Positions 35,723 to 46,811 of a DNA stretch of 64,000 nucleotides are shown here, in pieces. Numbering within the stretch: position 1 is the stretch's first letter; the number at the start of each line of letters is the position of its first letter. This DNA is from Adiantum capillus-veneris (taxonomy: Eukaryota; Streptophyta; Polypodiopsida; Polypodiales; Pteridaceae). The notes beneath the pieces are model-generated. The model searched no databases. It worked only from the letters and a program-made list of their open reading frames with translations, and had not been told where the DNA came from. The stretch lies in NCBI GenBank assembly GCA_014529385.2, contig CM043958.1:74147169-74211168 (forward strand). The letters run 5' to 3'. The translations under genes were made by a program, and so were the position numbers.

Positions 35723-38567
35723 TTCCCCTCTTCCTAATTTGGCACACATCCTAGTGTGCCGGTGAAGCAAGACACGATGACATGGTAGAAAGCAAGTCCA
35801 TGGAAGAAATGCTGAGCTGCAAAACACAAGAACAAGTAATGAGCATCAACGGCCACCAAGAATGAATAAAACATGAAGCACAATGAACAATCATGCCAAG
35901 TGAATTTTTTGCTTCCAAAAGATGGGTCAATCATAGTAAAAAACTAGACAACATAAAGCAAAAAAACACCTAAACTACTGTGAAGATTAAAACACTTGAA
36001 ATTTCAGTTTTATGCATGAACACAAGCAATCAATTATGACCCTAAGCTAATGCAAGTTCATAAACCTACTAGCCTAAAAACTATATGGTCCATCTTAATA
36101 AATAATTTAAGCCTATCATGTCTAAGGGCTATAAAAAAGCTCCTAATCTATTAGTACATTGTCATAGCTTTTTTGAAGCTCATGGAAGTTTTGTTTTTGT
36201 CATTCATTGAAAAAACATTAAAGCTGAATACAAGGCTACCACCCCAAGGCAAGTATAGATGCAACTCTCGGCTCCTTGAACCCTCAAGAAGGTGTTCCAC
36301 AAGCCTACTAGCCTACCAAGGCGACGGCTAACCCTTATCAGCCCAGGGCATCGGTTTAGGGCCTTGACCAAGCAAGCCAAGGTGATTCCCCTCGCCTGCC
36401 AAGTGCCAATAAGGTGCTAGCTAGGCCTCACAAAGACACAACATATAAATTTTCTTTTCATGTCTAGTAGCATTTTTGCTACTTTTTCTTGACACTTCAT
36501 TGATTCATTTTTTAGCACTTTTTTATTGCTTTCAACTTAAGATGCTAATGGAAATTGGATTAAAAATACTAAAGCCTAATCATAGCCCTAGGTCATGTTA
36601 AAAATGAATGGAGTATTAAGACTATCACAAAGAGTCTAGGGCTAATGAGAAATGAACCTACATTAACCTAAGGTCAAGGCCAATTACCTATGATTAGCAC
36701 ACATAAAACCTAATTTTTTGATGAGTTAATTTTCACAAAGCGATGTGTTGAAACTTTAGTATGCCTAGCTTTCAAACATGAAAAAACCATAGCTTAGAAG
36801 CAAACTTTCACTTAAGCCAAGCAAGAGAATGGAGAGATGAACACAAGAGCAAAATCATGGAAGGATTACACCTATTCATGCTCTTTGTGCATCCTTGAGC
36901 AAGCATCCCCTTTGTAGAGAAGCCTCTTGATCTTTTATTACAATCCAAGCTTTCCGAAGATAAGTGTAAACACAAGCTACAAAAGCCAATTGTTGAAAGC
37001 CAAATGCACACAAAAACCATTAATGAAAACCTAAAGATAGGGTCTTGCATACCTAAATTTGCCGAAGGGAAAAAACCCAAGGGAAAAAAGTACCTTTTGT
37101 TATACACATGATTCTCTAAAGTAGAAAATTTATGTATACACATCAACCATGAGAGAGATAAAATGCTTCTACATAAGCAAATTTTACAATTTTTACAATC
37201 TCTCATGTATGATTCAAAAGTTGGTTAATTTTTAGCTCAATGAAATATGGAGTTAAAACAAGCCAAGAGCTGAAAATAATGCATCTTTTGAATGAAATGA
37301 AGTGACTCTTGAAAGTCGAATTTTACAATTAAAAGCTTTCCAAAAAGTTGGCTAACAACTAGCTCACATGAAATTTTTCAATTTCTAGAGCAATTTATGA
37401 GCTAGAGATGACTGCAACTTGATGAAATGAAAATGAATGGCTCTCAATAGCCAGGTTTTATACTTGAAAGCTCCCAAAAAAGTTGGGTAAATGCTAGCTC
37501 AAACGAAAACATTTTCACTTTAGACCAAGCAATGAGCTAGCATGTATACAACTTTTAATCCAAATAATTGGAATGGCTCAAAATAGCCAAATTTTGCAAT
37601 ATTGCAATGATGACCCCTTCTTGGATCAATGAAAGTACACTTCTTCCACAACCCTTCAAAATAAAACTCAAATGTTAGTGCTTTTAAGCATTTGGAAATT
37701 CAACACAAGCACTAAAAGCATGCTCAATCACAAGCCCCAAAATGCTATCTTTTGTCCATCATGGTTTTTCATTCAATTCAAGCACTAATCAATGTTAACT
37801 CCAAATTTTAATGCACACTTTCCATCAAGGATCAATTTACTGTCAATGTATGTAGCTCAAGATGGACCCCACATGTAATGAAGAAGAAATTTTTATTTTG
37901 GCAATGAGCCTTTGCAAGCAAGCCAAGCACTAGAGGAATGCATGGGCCAAATAATCACAATGAAGGCAATTAATACCCACATTCTTGCTTTCATATGGCA
38001 TTTATAGCAATGAAAAAGAGAGTGTACGTAAAATGCTAGCTCCCTCGGTTGGCTAATTGATTCTCGATCACCATAGATCAATAACCCTTCAAAAAATGTC
38101 AAGAATCATCACAAGCCCCACAATTTAGTGCAATATTTTCAAATGACTTAAATGAAAATATGTTCGTGCTCCCTTCTAGTATCCTTTCACATGTGAAGCA
38201 AGAAGAGAGAGAGAGAAAGGGAGAGAGAATTACATTGATCACTAAATCCTCATAAATCCATTTAAGTCGCATTTTTCTTCAGTCCTAAAAAGAGACCTAT
38301 CAAACACAAGCATTGATCAATCACCATTTTAGCAATGAGAACTTTAACCACCATTTCTTTTGTTAATTTCCTAGTCTCCTAAGTCGTCTCATGATTCGCT
38401 CATAACTAAGGGTGGGAACTCACTCAAAAAAAAAAAAACATTTTTAACTTATTTGTATTTTGCTTGTTTGAGTCGGCATCGTGGGTGGGCGCGACACGGC
38501 TGTATGCAAAATGGGGTGAGGCTGCGGGTGTGAGCTGAGAGCCTCCAGGGGCATGGGTGTGCTGAGT
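35723..38567. other. non-coding interior of minus-strand LTR material
   Basis: No gag or pol motif is legible on either strand; the longest frame (36808-37206, minus) has no known motif. 37219-37600 holds three imperfect repeats. 36240-36440 is GC-richer with a CAAGGCGACGG-like phrase, origin unknown. The region would fit a large non-coding (LARD-type) element interior. Confidence 0.45.
37219..37600. repeat. three imperfect tandem units of 127-135 bp
   Basis: AGTTGG followed by TAA or CTAA and a TAGCTCA block starts at 37219, 37346 and 37481. Each unit carries GAGCT(A/G)..A, an AATG.AATG(A/G) block and a TTTTAC/TTTTGC close. Confidence 0.75.
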
Positions 38568-38602
38568 GTGCGTGCGTGCGTGCGTGCGTGTGTGTGTGTG
38601 TG

Positions 38603-38684
<82 letters not shown>
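38568..38684. repeat. compound (GTGC)n(TG)n(AG)n microsatellite
   Basis: GTGC units, then about 33 TG with one CA interruption, then 14 AG. It truncates the LTR copy that starts at 39000 on the minus strand. Confidence 0.95.
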
Positions 38685-38690
<6 letters not shown>

Positions 38691-38831
38691 CAGCCCAACC
38701 TTGGAGTGCAGTTGTCTTTGCAGTCAATGTGCACGTCCATAAGAGCCAATATTGCATAGCTTGCTGGTTGCAGACCTTCCCTGGCGAGTTTTTTGCAGCT
38801 ATCGATTCTTGTGGACCACCCGTTAATGTGT

Positions 38832-39054
38832 GAGTAGATACTCAAGAATGAAGCCTCCTTGACTAAAGGCTTCCTTTTAAGGGCTTTCCTACAATCCCTT
38901 CTACTATGGGTTTAAGCTTGAGCCCTCAAACTACTATATACAAGTTTGGAACTCCAAGTGAGCCCAATACTTTACAAAGCATGTGGGAAATATTGTGACA
39001 TCCATAGATATCTCCCGCTTGATGCATATTTGGTGTAGCATGTGTTAGCCGTTG
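38832..39054 (-). repeat. 3' LTR start plus PPT directly behind gag (copy 2)
   Basis: Direct copy of 34160-34380. The minus strand reads the gag relic, then CAAGCGGGAGATATC (39007-39021) as PPT, then TGTCACAATATTTCC at 39000. Only 169 bp of LTR remain before the sequence changes. No pol lies between gag and this PPT. Confidence 0.6.
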
Positions 39055-39059
39055 CTGAT

Positions 39060-39712
39060 AGATGCAAATAGTCCATAATTGTTTCACTTTGAAGAAATCC
39101 CTTGACGATACTTGAGATGCCGCCTCTAATTGCACCCAAAGTCCTTTCAAGTGTTTCCAAAACTCTTGAAAGTTATCATGGACATCTCCCAAAGTTAGCA
39201 TGGACACCTTGTTACAAAAACCTTTCAGCTTTGTGGTTGCTTTTGCTGTTGTTAGTCTCTTCCCGAACCTATCAAATTTGTGGTTGCTTCTGTTGCTATC
39301 ACTCTCTTCCCAAACGTGTCAAATTTGTGATTGCTTATTTTGTTTTCAGTCTCTTCCCAAACCTATCAAAAATTGCTTGCTTCACTTGCGGCCATGTCTG
39401 TTTTTTTTCTTCCTCCAATCCTTCAAACCACTTATGAGCCTCCACTTTGAGTGCAAGAGGATATACATGAAGCTTTACTTCATCATTTACAATGTGCATA
39501 CCAAGGGTATGCCACTCAAAGTCAGCAATCCAATCCTTCATATCTTCCTTTCCTGTAAACACTGGCCTACCGTATATGCCATTCCTTTGGAGTTGCTTCT
39601 CCTTTTCTTGAGTAATTCTACAAAAGTTGAATTCTTGTGCTTCAATCACATCACCACTTTTCTTCAAGGATGCTGAAACTTCATAGCAAAACCACTTCAC
39701 TTGGTTGCACAC
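39060..39712 (-). pseudogene. retrotransposon gag (Retrotrans_gag family)
   Basis: Minus-strand frame 39712-39335 encodes 125 residues with GRPVFTGKEDMKDWIADFEW, then KLHVYPLALKVEAHKWFEGL, then TWPQVKQAIFDRFGKR. These are the W..F, A..W and W..F...F..R landmarks of Ty3-type capsid protein. After a stop (39335) three 47-bp repeats re-encode FDRFGKR-like text in shifting frames. A further frame (39207-39060, FQEFWKHLKGLWVQLEAASQ) probably continues gag. It ends about 40 bp before a PPT and LTR, so the element seems to carry gag but no pol. Its upstream part (39713-40009) is cut by the CACTA insertion. Confidence 0.75.
39210..39398. repeat. three-plus tandem 47-bp units in gag
   Basis: CTCTTCCC(A/G)AAC starts at 39257, 39304 and 39351, each followed by (C/G)T(A/G)TCAAA and a TTGTG(G/A)TTGCTT block (the last unit is shorter). 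The array sits exactly where the gag frame is lost. Confidence 0.85.
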
Positions 39713-40031
39713 TTGACAAATTTTTGCTCCCTAATAGGATTGCTAAAGAACGGAGCAAAAGACACCATGCACAGACTCACACACCCTCGCACCTTAGTAC
39801 AACACGCAAAGTTCACTTAATTTCCTTGCATCTCACACAAAAAATCAAGAGCTCAATGAAAACTCTCCCCACAATTCAACTTCAAGCTCCAAACATCTTG
39901 AACTACAAACCCTTGCCTACCCGTTGACACTACGAGGTGAGTCGAGTTGATCAAATCTTGAAATCACACTTGATGGTGATCAAAAGATACAAGAAAAACC
40001 ATCAAAAACCACTACAAGAGGCTCTTCACAT

Positions 40032-40153
40032 TAGCGACGCTCACACAGCGACGCTCAAAAAAAAAATTCCCGGCGTCGCTATGAGCGTCGCTATAAGCGT
40101 CGCTATGAGCGTCGCAAATTTCTTTGTAAATTTGCGACGCTCATAGCGACGCC
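40032..40153. repeat. left subterminal repeats of the CACTA element
   Basis: At least six exact AGCGACG or CGTCGCT motifs in both orientations, arranged so that 40072-40120 can fold against 40122-40153. In this superfamily, subterminal motifs bind the small accessory transposase protein. Confidence 0.9.
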
Positions 40154-40249
40154 AGCTGGGGTAAAAAAATAACCGAGCGCGCCCAAAAATTCAGATCTCA
40201 GATCTGAGTTTTTCGGCGCCCTCAAGCAAAGAGCAGGTAACGCTCTCCC

Positions 40250-40252
<3 letters not shown>

Positions 40253-40329
<77 letters not shown>

Positions 40330-40449
40330 AGAGGAAGGAGAGACAGGTATGCTCCTTCCCTCTCCTCATTCTCATGTTCCCTTCCTCTCTTTCTCTCTCC
40401 CTCGCTCTCTCTCTCTCACACACACACATACACACACACATATAGTGTT

Positions 40450-40496
<47 letters not shown>
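40253..40496. repeat. cluster of CT, CA and GA microsatellites inside the CACTA element
   Basis: (CT)n 40253-40282, (CA)n 40290-40325, mixed CT/CA 40386-40441 and (GA)n 40455-40496, with GC-poor spacers. Confidence 0.9.
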
Positions 40497-40497
<1 letters not shown>

Positions 40498-40725
40498 CAA
40501 AAACGCACACACATACATAAACAAAAAATGCACACACACATTGAGAGAGAAAAAGAGAGAGAGAGCATGCATAAACAAAAAACGCACGCATTGAGAGAGA
40601 AAAAGAGAGAGAGAACATGCATAAACAAAAAACGCACACATTGAGAGAGGAAAAGAGAAAGAAAACATGCATACGATCCAAAAAAACGCACACACATTGA
40701 GAGAGAAAGAAAGAGAAACTAAGGG
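40497..40725. repeat. minisatellite, about 52-bp units, three to four copies
   Basis: CATGCATAAACAAAAAACGC recurs near 40566 and 40616, with partial units before and after (CATAAACAAAAAATGCACAC near 40516; CATGCATACGATCC near 40667). Each is followed by a CATTGAGAGAGAAA-type GA block. It lies within the CACTA leader. Confidence 0.85.
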
Positions 40726-40971
40726 AGCGTCGTAGGAAACTAATTAAAATTAAAAGGCCTAAAGATCTAGCCGACGAGGAGTTGAACTGAAGACCTATTA
40801 TTCAAGAGAGAAATGGCATAATCAATCTATCATACTTGGCATGGGTGATAGAAAGGTTATACCATTTATCTCTTTTTATTGGCACACACATCCACACACG
40901 CGCACACACACAGGAAGAAGAGAGTTATAACGTCGTAGGAAACTATTTTAAAAGACGTTAAAGATTAGGTT

Positions 40972-41360
40972 ATATGTAGACTTACATTAAATTAGATTTA
41001 GGTTTATTTTTAACTAGATTTACATTTATTTAAGCTAGATTTAGATTTATGTTATATTAGATTAGATGCGGGTCTCCATAGACTGCGATGCCTGCATGAA
41101 GCGGGTGAAGAAAGCCCTCAATGGAATATAGGGTATTGCTGCCTTCACTCATAGTGGGCTCCGTCGATCCAAAAGTACTGGTGAAATGTCTTCAGAAGAT
41201 AGGGAAGAAGGTGGATCTTCAGGGCGGCAAGAGTCACTACATCCCCGACACAATGACCATCTAGACAACCTCTAGTCATTAGACTTACGTTAAATTAGAT
41301 TTAGCTTTATTTTTAGTTAGATTTACGTTTATTTAGATTTACGCTTATTTACGTTAGATC
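40972..41360. repeat. duplicated TTAGATTTA-rich block flanking the HMA fragment
   Basis: 40972-41063 and 41278-41359 both start GTAGACTTAC or TTAGACTTAC, then ATTAAATTAGATTTAG and several (A/G)TTTA..TTTATTT units. The two blocks bracket the HMA-like segment. Confidence 0.75.
41066..41274 (+). pseudogene. captured HMA (heavy-metal-associated) domain fragment
   Basis: ATG at 41066 opens MRVSIDCDACMKRVKKALNG, which fits the first strand and helix of the HMA fold: hydrophobic strand, M/I-x-C-x2-C copper/zinc-binding loop (CDAC) and a basic amphipathic helix ending in a GI/GV turn. Plant HIPP proteins begin this way. A TAG follows at 41129-41131; the frame then stays open about 47 codons without the remaining HMA strands and ends at 41272. 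The segment lies in the CACTA leader between AT-rich repeats, so it is probably exon 1 of a host gene carried by the transposon. Chance similarity cannot be excluded for a match this short. Confidence 0.5.
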
Positions 41361-41648
41361 GAGTCCACGCAAGAATTACTTACGGTTTAGGGTTTAGAGT
41401 TAGACGAACAGTGAAAAGATCTACTGTGAAAAGATGTTAAGATGAAGTGAAGTGCTACAGCTAGAGAAGAGGCAAAGGGATTTTGTCCACTACATGCAGT
41501 ATCATGTAGACGTGGGTGTCTAGATTTCTTGTACCCACAAATATAGGTATTGACCAATAAAGACGAGATTATAACCCGGTGGTTCTGATCTCCGTGCACC
41601 TCTAGACCGAGGTGTGCGGGGATTGGACATGACTAGAGAATGTGAGGT

Positions 41649-41649
<1 letters not shown>

Positions 41650-41702
<53 letters not shown>
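41650..41702. repeat. (AG)26 microsatellite upstream of the transposase start
   Basis: 53-bp AG tract ending 66 bp before the transposase ATG, presumably in its 5' leader. Confidence 0.95.
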
Positions 41703-41706
<4 letters not shown>

Positions 41707-41768
41707 GACGAAGAATGCCAATAGAATATTAAATTTGTTGTCTAGATTATAAGTTTTTTATCCTCATT

Positions 41769-44700
41769 ATGAGTAGCGACGAGGATGTGGGACCGTCCAA
41801 CCGAAACACCTATCTCTCAACGAGGGTCTTATGTCCTTGTAATCAATGCAAGCATGCTGTGCGACGGACAAGACGTGTTTCTTTGCAGCACGTTCGTGAA
41901 TTTGGCGAGTTCGATCCATCTATTATAGATCGAGTTGTTGCCAATTATAACTCGTCGGACTCTGACGCTGGCCAACAAGCAGCAATCTTGCAACCCAATA
42001 GACGTGTTCGCAGGCGCATTGGTCAAGCAGCATATGTGAGGCCACAAGATGTAGCCTCTGACAGCTCGGGGGATGATCATGCAGAGCACATTCCCAACGA
42101 GGCAATGTTTGAGCCCGAGATTGATGAAATGATCGAGACGATCATGGATTCAGAAAGGCTTATCTATGATGATATGAAAAGTGAAGCCGATACATCATTG
42201 TATAATGGAGCACGTATGTCTAGATTGAAAGCACTCCTGGTTCTTCTCAACATGCAGGCAAAGTTTGGATGGAGTGACACTAGCGTCACAGCGCTTTTCA
42301 GGTGATCTATTACAATTAGTTTACTTTAATAGAACTCATGGTGTATAATGATCTGATAGATTTTTACACGACTGTATCATATTTTTATGTTGTGTAGATT
42401 GCTGAAAGAGCACATTCTACCAGCTGACAATGTGATGCCAGATTCCCGAGATGAAGCAAGAAAGATTTTACGAAACTTGGGGATGGATTACAATTCTATC
42501 CATGCTTGTCCTAATGACTGCATTCTTTTCAGAGGGGAATACACAGACATGGAGAAGTGTCCGAAATGTGATTCCGAAAGATATCGAGTAGATCTCCACG
42601 GGACAAAAATTCCACAAAAGGTTTTGCGACATTTTCCTTTGCTTCCTCGCATCAAGCATTTCTTCGAATGTAAGTCCATGGCCGCCCTAGCATCATGGCA
42701 TGAGGAGAATAAATCTTCGGATGGTGTGCTACGAATTCCTGCAGATTGCGCAGCCTGGAAACATATAGATGGAACATGGTCGGATTTTGCCAGGGAAGCT
42801 CGAAATTTGCGCTTAGGCCTGGCTATGGATGGCGTAAATCCATTTGGTCAAAGATCAACATCTTACAGTGTATGGCCCGTTGTCATCGTCAACTACAACA
42901 TTCCCCCGTGGTTGACTACGAAGAAGGGGCACCTATGGCCAAGCTTGATTGTGCCAGGGCGATATAAAGTGGGGAATATGGATGTGTATCTTCGTCCACT
43001 ATTGGAAGAGCTACAACAATTGTGGATTGGCATAGAGGTGGTGGATATGAGCCGACACACAGGACGACGGAATGCTTTGATCAGAGGTATTCTAATGTGG
43101 ACCATGCATGACTATCCCGGGCTAACAGAATGCTCAGGTGATCTATTGACACTCCTCTCTCAGACACTGTAAATCTGGTTTTTCCCCATAGTTGATCTAT
43201 TATCATGTGTATACATGCAGGGCTTCAAACAAGCGGATACAGAGCATGTGTCACATGTGGACCTAGACTGAATGCACGTAGGGCACCCTCACTGAAGAAG
43301 CAAATCTACGAAGGTCATCAAGCGTATCTTCCGGAGAATCATGTGTTACGCGACGGCTTTTTGGGAAGAGAGCCACCAAGGATGTCTGCACAAGCATGGT
43401 TAGAGCAGAAGGAGATGTGCGATGACGGATTGCCTCCAGGGATGAAGAGACTATCTCTATGGTACGAGTTACCATACTGGCCTCGACTCGTGATCAATCA
43501 CTTGCTCGATCCAATGCACATATTCAAGAATGTGGGTAATCTACTATGGGACCATTTGACCGGCAAGAAAGATACTTTGGGAGCCAGAGTTGACCTTAGA
43601 AATGTGGATCGTATGGAGCAATATTGGCCGCAAACAGCGTCTGATGGATCGATAAAACTTCCTAAAGCACCATGGATTTTCACAGGAGCCCAAGAACGCA
43701 AAGTAAAAGAGGCCATTCGATCTTTGCGGACCCCCACTGGCGTAATGCACTCGCTCCGAACGTGTTTTACTAAAGAAGGAAAGCTTACCGGTTTGAAGTC
43801 ACACGATTGGCATAAAATGTGTCAGGTACGTTCATAGTGGACTTTAATATCATTGCATAAAATGTGGACTTTAATATCATTGCTGCACATACTTTACAGT
43901 TTATTTTACCGGTTGCCATTGAGGGATGTTTGTCTCTCGACATCCGTAACACAATCTACAAACTTGCAAAGCTGGTGCAATGGATCTCACAAAAGGAGAT
44001 CGACGTAGACTCCATACCATTCGCCAAACTAAATGCTGCGGAGCTTGTGTGCATGTTTGAGAAACATTTTCCTACTACAATGCTAACCATTCAGGTGCAT
44101 CTTCTTATTCACATAGTTGATGAGGTGGAAATAGCTGGCACAGTTCATTCCAGATGGATGTTCTTCTTAGAGCGTTTCATGAAAACGCTTAAGGGATATG
44201 TGCGTCAAAAGGCACGTCCGGAGGGTAGCATGGCAGAAGGTTGGTTGGTATCAGAGTCCCTAGTGTACATTGGAGAGTGGTTAGACGGATTTGATAAATC
44301 CCGGGACACGCTATGGCGAACCATAGATGATGAGCGCATATCTGGGATTGTCATGTGCAATCTCGGTGTTGAGAAGAAGATGACGGAAGATCTAGAGGCT
44401 AAAATCAACCGATTTTGCATGCTTCACAATCCAGTGATGCAAAAGTGGATTTCACAATATGAGGATGCAAAGCAAGAGCGACAAAGGGCACGAATCGAGT
44501 GGAGACGGGGAAGACGACCACCGATGCACTATCCAGCGGTTCTGGAGAGCCTACCAACCTTCATGAGCTTAAGATGGTTGCACAACCAATTGAAAAGCGC
44601 ACAACAATGCGGTGACGAAGTGACTGAAGAAGAGTGGGAGTACTCTCGGGGTTGCGCGACCAAGGTAAGTTTGCAATGTACGACTAGCAAGTGACTTTAT

Positions 44701-45473
44701 TTATAAACGTTTGAACGGCCACTCATAATCCTTGTTCGTTGTAGTATAAGTCATACACAGCAGCATGGTGTAAAGGTCGACATTTTAGGGTGGAACGAAT
44801 CGACAAAAAGCGTTTTACTCAACATTGTGGAATCATGGCAAAATTTGAACAGTCTAGTCGACGACGTTCCTCTGATGCAGATCCCGTGGTGGCGGAACTC
44901 ACTTACTTCGGCACGCTGCAAGAGATTTTGAGGATCGATTACAGAGGATTTTTTGTCGACTTGTTCGACGTGCAATGGTTCAAGATAATCATGGAGGGTC
45001 GAAACGCTACTGTGCGTAGAGGAGAGTCTGGTTTTCTTGAGGTGGATTCTACTAAGAAATGGACTGACCTAAGAGACACTTTCGTACTACCCGAGCATTG
45101 TGAACAAGTAAGTATATAAATAGTTAACATCCCCCTTTTACAAGTTATGTGCTTGAAAGCTCTCATGTAAGTTATGTGGCTCTGGCAGGTAGTATTTCAT
45201 CCTACAAAGTCTACATCAAACTGGTGGTACGTCATAGAGTTAGCCCCTCGTAGTGCAAGGACGTATGAAGGCTACCATGTGCCAATCACAACGACATCAA
45301 TGGAGGAGATCAGAGAAGATGCTCTAGTGGTGGCGGTGGCGGTTGTTGTGGGGATTCCGCCACCGATGCCTCCACACCGCCTCGTGTTCGACGAGGCTCT
45401 TTACCCTCCCCTTCTTTGCCCGCCCCCACACCAGCCACAGCATCGCCGTCTACGCCAGGTTTTGCACGGCTGA
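41769..45473 (+). CDS. CACTA transposase, tnp2 / TNPD-like, six exons
   Basis: Proposed exons 41769-42301, 42398-43137, 43221-43825, 43900-44664, 44745-45107 and 45189-45473 join in phase (1096 residues); all five introns are GT-AG. Exon 1 has a CPCNQCK cysteine cluster like the N-terminal domain of TNPD proteins. Exons 2-3 carry the tnp2 core (PF02992-like): CPKCDSERY, LGLAMDGVNPFG near residue 325 with the first catalytic Asp, YLRPLLEELQQLW, and LLDPMHIFKNVGNLLWDHL. Exon 4 matches DUF4218 (HIVDEVEIAGTVHSRWMF, ARPEGSMAEGWL) and exon 5 DUF4216 (YFGTLQEILRIDYRGFFVDL). The protein would cut and join transposon ends in the nucleus. No internal stop is seen. The last exon runs into a +2 frame shared with the next gene, so its C-terminus is uncertain. 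Confidence 0.85.
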
Positions 45474-46447
45474 CTGTTCCTAGAAGCTACACACCTCTAC
45501 CTACTCCGCCAGGAGCCACCCCACTCGACACTCCTCGCTTCGGGGCCCAGACGCCGGTGGAGACACCTGACGTCCGTACCCCCATCGACACGCCGCTAGA
45601 GACCCCTGCCGGGACACCCAGGTTCACGCGTCACCGGCCAGAGGGCTTGCCTTACTCCGTCGACATCAGCGGCGGCATCATCATGGATGATGACGGCAAG
45701 AAGGTGATCTCGCGCATGCGTGGTCTTTGCTCTCAGCTGTTTAGACACTATATACTAAACAAATGGAGTGAAGTACCAAGTGATTTAAAAAACAGAGTCA
45801 TCAGCATACTTCATGATGAGTTTCCCGTTCCAACACGGGATCAGCGCTTCAATGAAGACCTGATGAAGATTCGAATGCGCGAATACTGCAAACACAAGCG
45901 TTCCGAAGTGCAAAAAGCAATCAAGAATGGGTGGAATAGGCCAGATTGGCTGGCCAAAGAAGATTGGAAGAATGCGAAGAAAGCAGCGCGCGAGAATCCC
46001 GACAAGTGGAAGCAACAAAAGGATGCAGCCAGAGCGCGAGTAGAGGCAGGGAGCTCGCACCACTTGGGGAGCGGTGGATGGGCATCATTTGAGGCCGATT
46101 TTGTAAGTCTTTTCACATTGCTCTTTATGCATGTTCGATAGTTTAGGGTTTATGAGTTTTTTAGTTCTAACATAATGAAATCTTTGTATGTTTTGACAGT
46201 GGTCGATGACAGGACGTGATCCCACACCGTACGAGCGCGAGTACGCAGGCAGGAAGGGCTTAAACGCCCTGATGGACATTCTCAGTTCTCGCAGCGGCAT
46301 GGTTAGTATTAGGGTTTACTCTTTTTTATTTTTTGTATTGTTTTATAAATGTCGTTATATGTTTATACTTACTGAAAACTGTCTTATTGTCTTTTTTTGC
46401 AGAATCCGACAGATACGCCGCTTGGACGCGATGAGACGTCTGATTAG
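45416..46447 (+). CDS. second CACTA gene, Transposase_24 / TNPA-like
   Basis: Exons 45416-46102, 46200-46301 and 46403-46447 (GT-AG introns, 277 residues) if translation starts at the ATG at 45416; the frame is open upstream to at least 45302. Residues 1-70 are Pro/Thr-rich with TP repeats. Residues 85-225 are basic and helical (RMREYCKHKRSEVQKAIKNG, DWLAKEDWKNAKKAARENP) and end in GSGGWASFEADF, the layout of the plant Transposase_24 domain, whose proteins bind subterminal repeats. It overlaps the tnp2 gene by 58 bp in another frame. It may be a separate protein, or the 3' half of one fused gene if an exon junction or indel near 45300-45400 was missed. Confidence 0.7.
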
Positions 46448-46811
46448 ACGACGTCAGTTTAGCCGTAGCTAGATAGCATTAGTTTAGGGTTTCTCATAGC
46501 TTATGTATCATGAGACGGATTTTATACGTCTTTTTGAACCATGTATATTATTACATTTGTCACCGCAATTCCTTTTGCCAATCAATTCTTTATGCCTATG
46601 ATGTTGTACAATTGTCATTATTACATTTGCCAATCAATTCAGTTTGTCTATGATGTGTACAATTGTCAATTTTGCAAACAATGCGTCTTGTGGGTGACTA
46701 TTTTGGGTCTATTATTTACCTTTGCACTTTTTTTAAAAAGTGAATCAAGTACAATATGGTTGATGGGTGGCAGGCATTCAATGCTCTGCCACCAAAAAAA
46801 TATTCTCTCAG
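46448..46811. other. CACTA 3' non-coding region
   Basis: Follows the stop of the second gene. 46552-46570 and 46617-46640 share a TTATTACATTTG.CA..CAATTC phrase, a small duplication. A (T/A)-rich stretch likely holds the poly(A) signals of both genes. No further coding is seen. Confidence 0.5.

Noticed and set aside
36808-37206. 132-codon minus-strand frame
   Set aside because: Cys/Leu/Ser-rich from pyrimidine-rich DNA, no family resemblance, interior of non-coding LTR material.
40032-40153. CRISPR-like array from the regular AGCGACGC motifs
   Set aside because: Motifs are only 8 bp, in both orientations, without spacers, and sit at the ends of a plant CACTA transposon.
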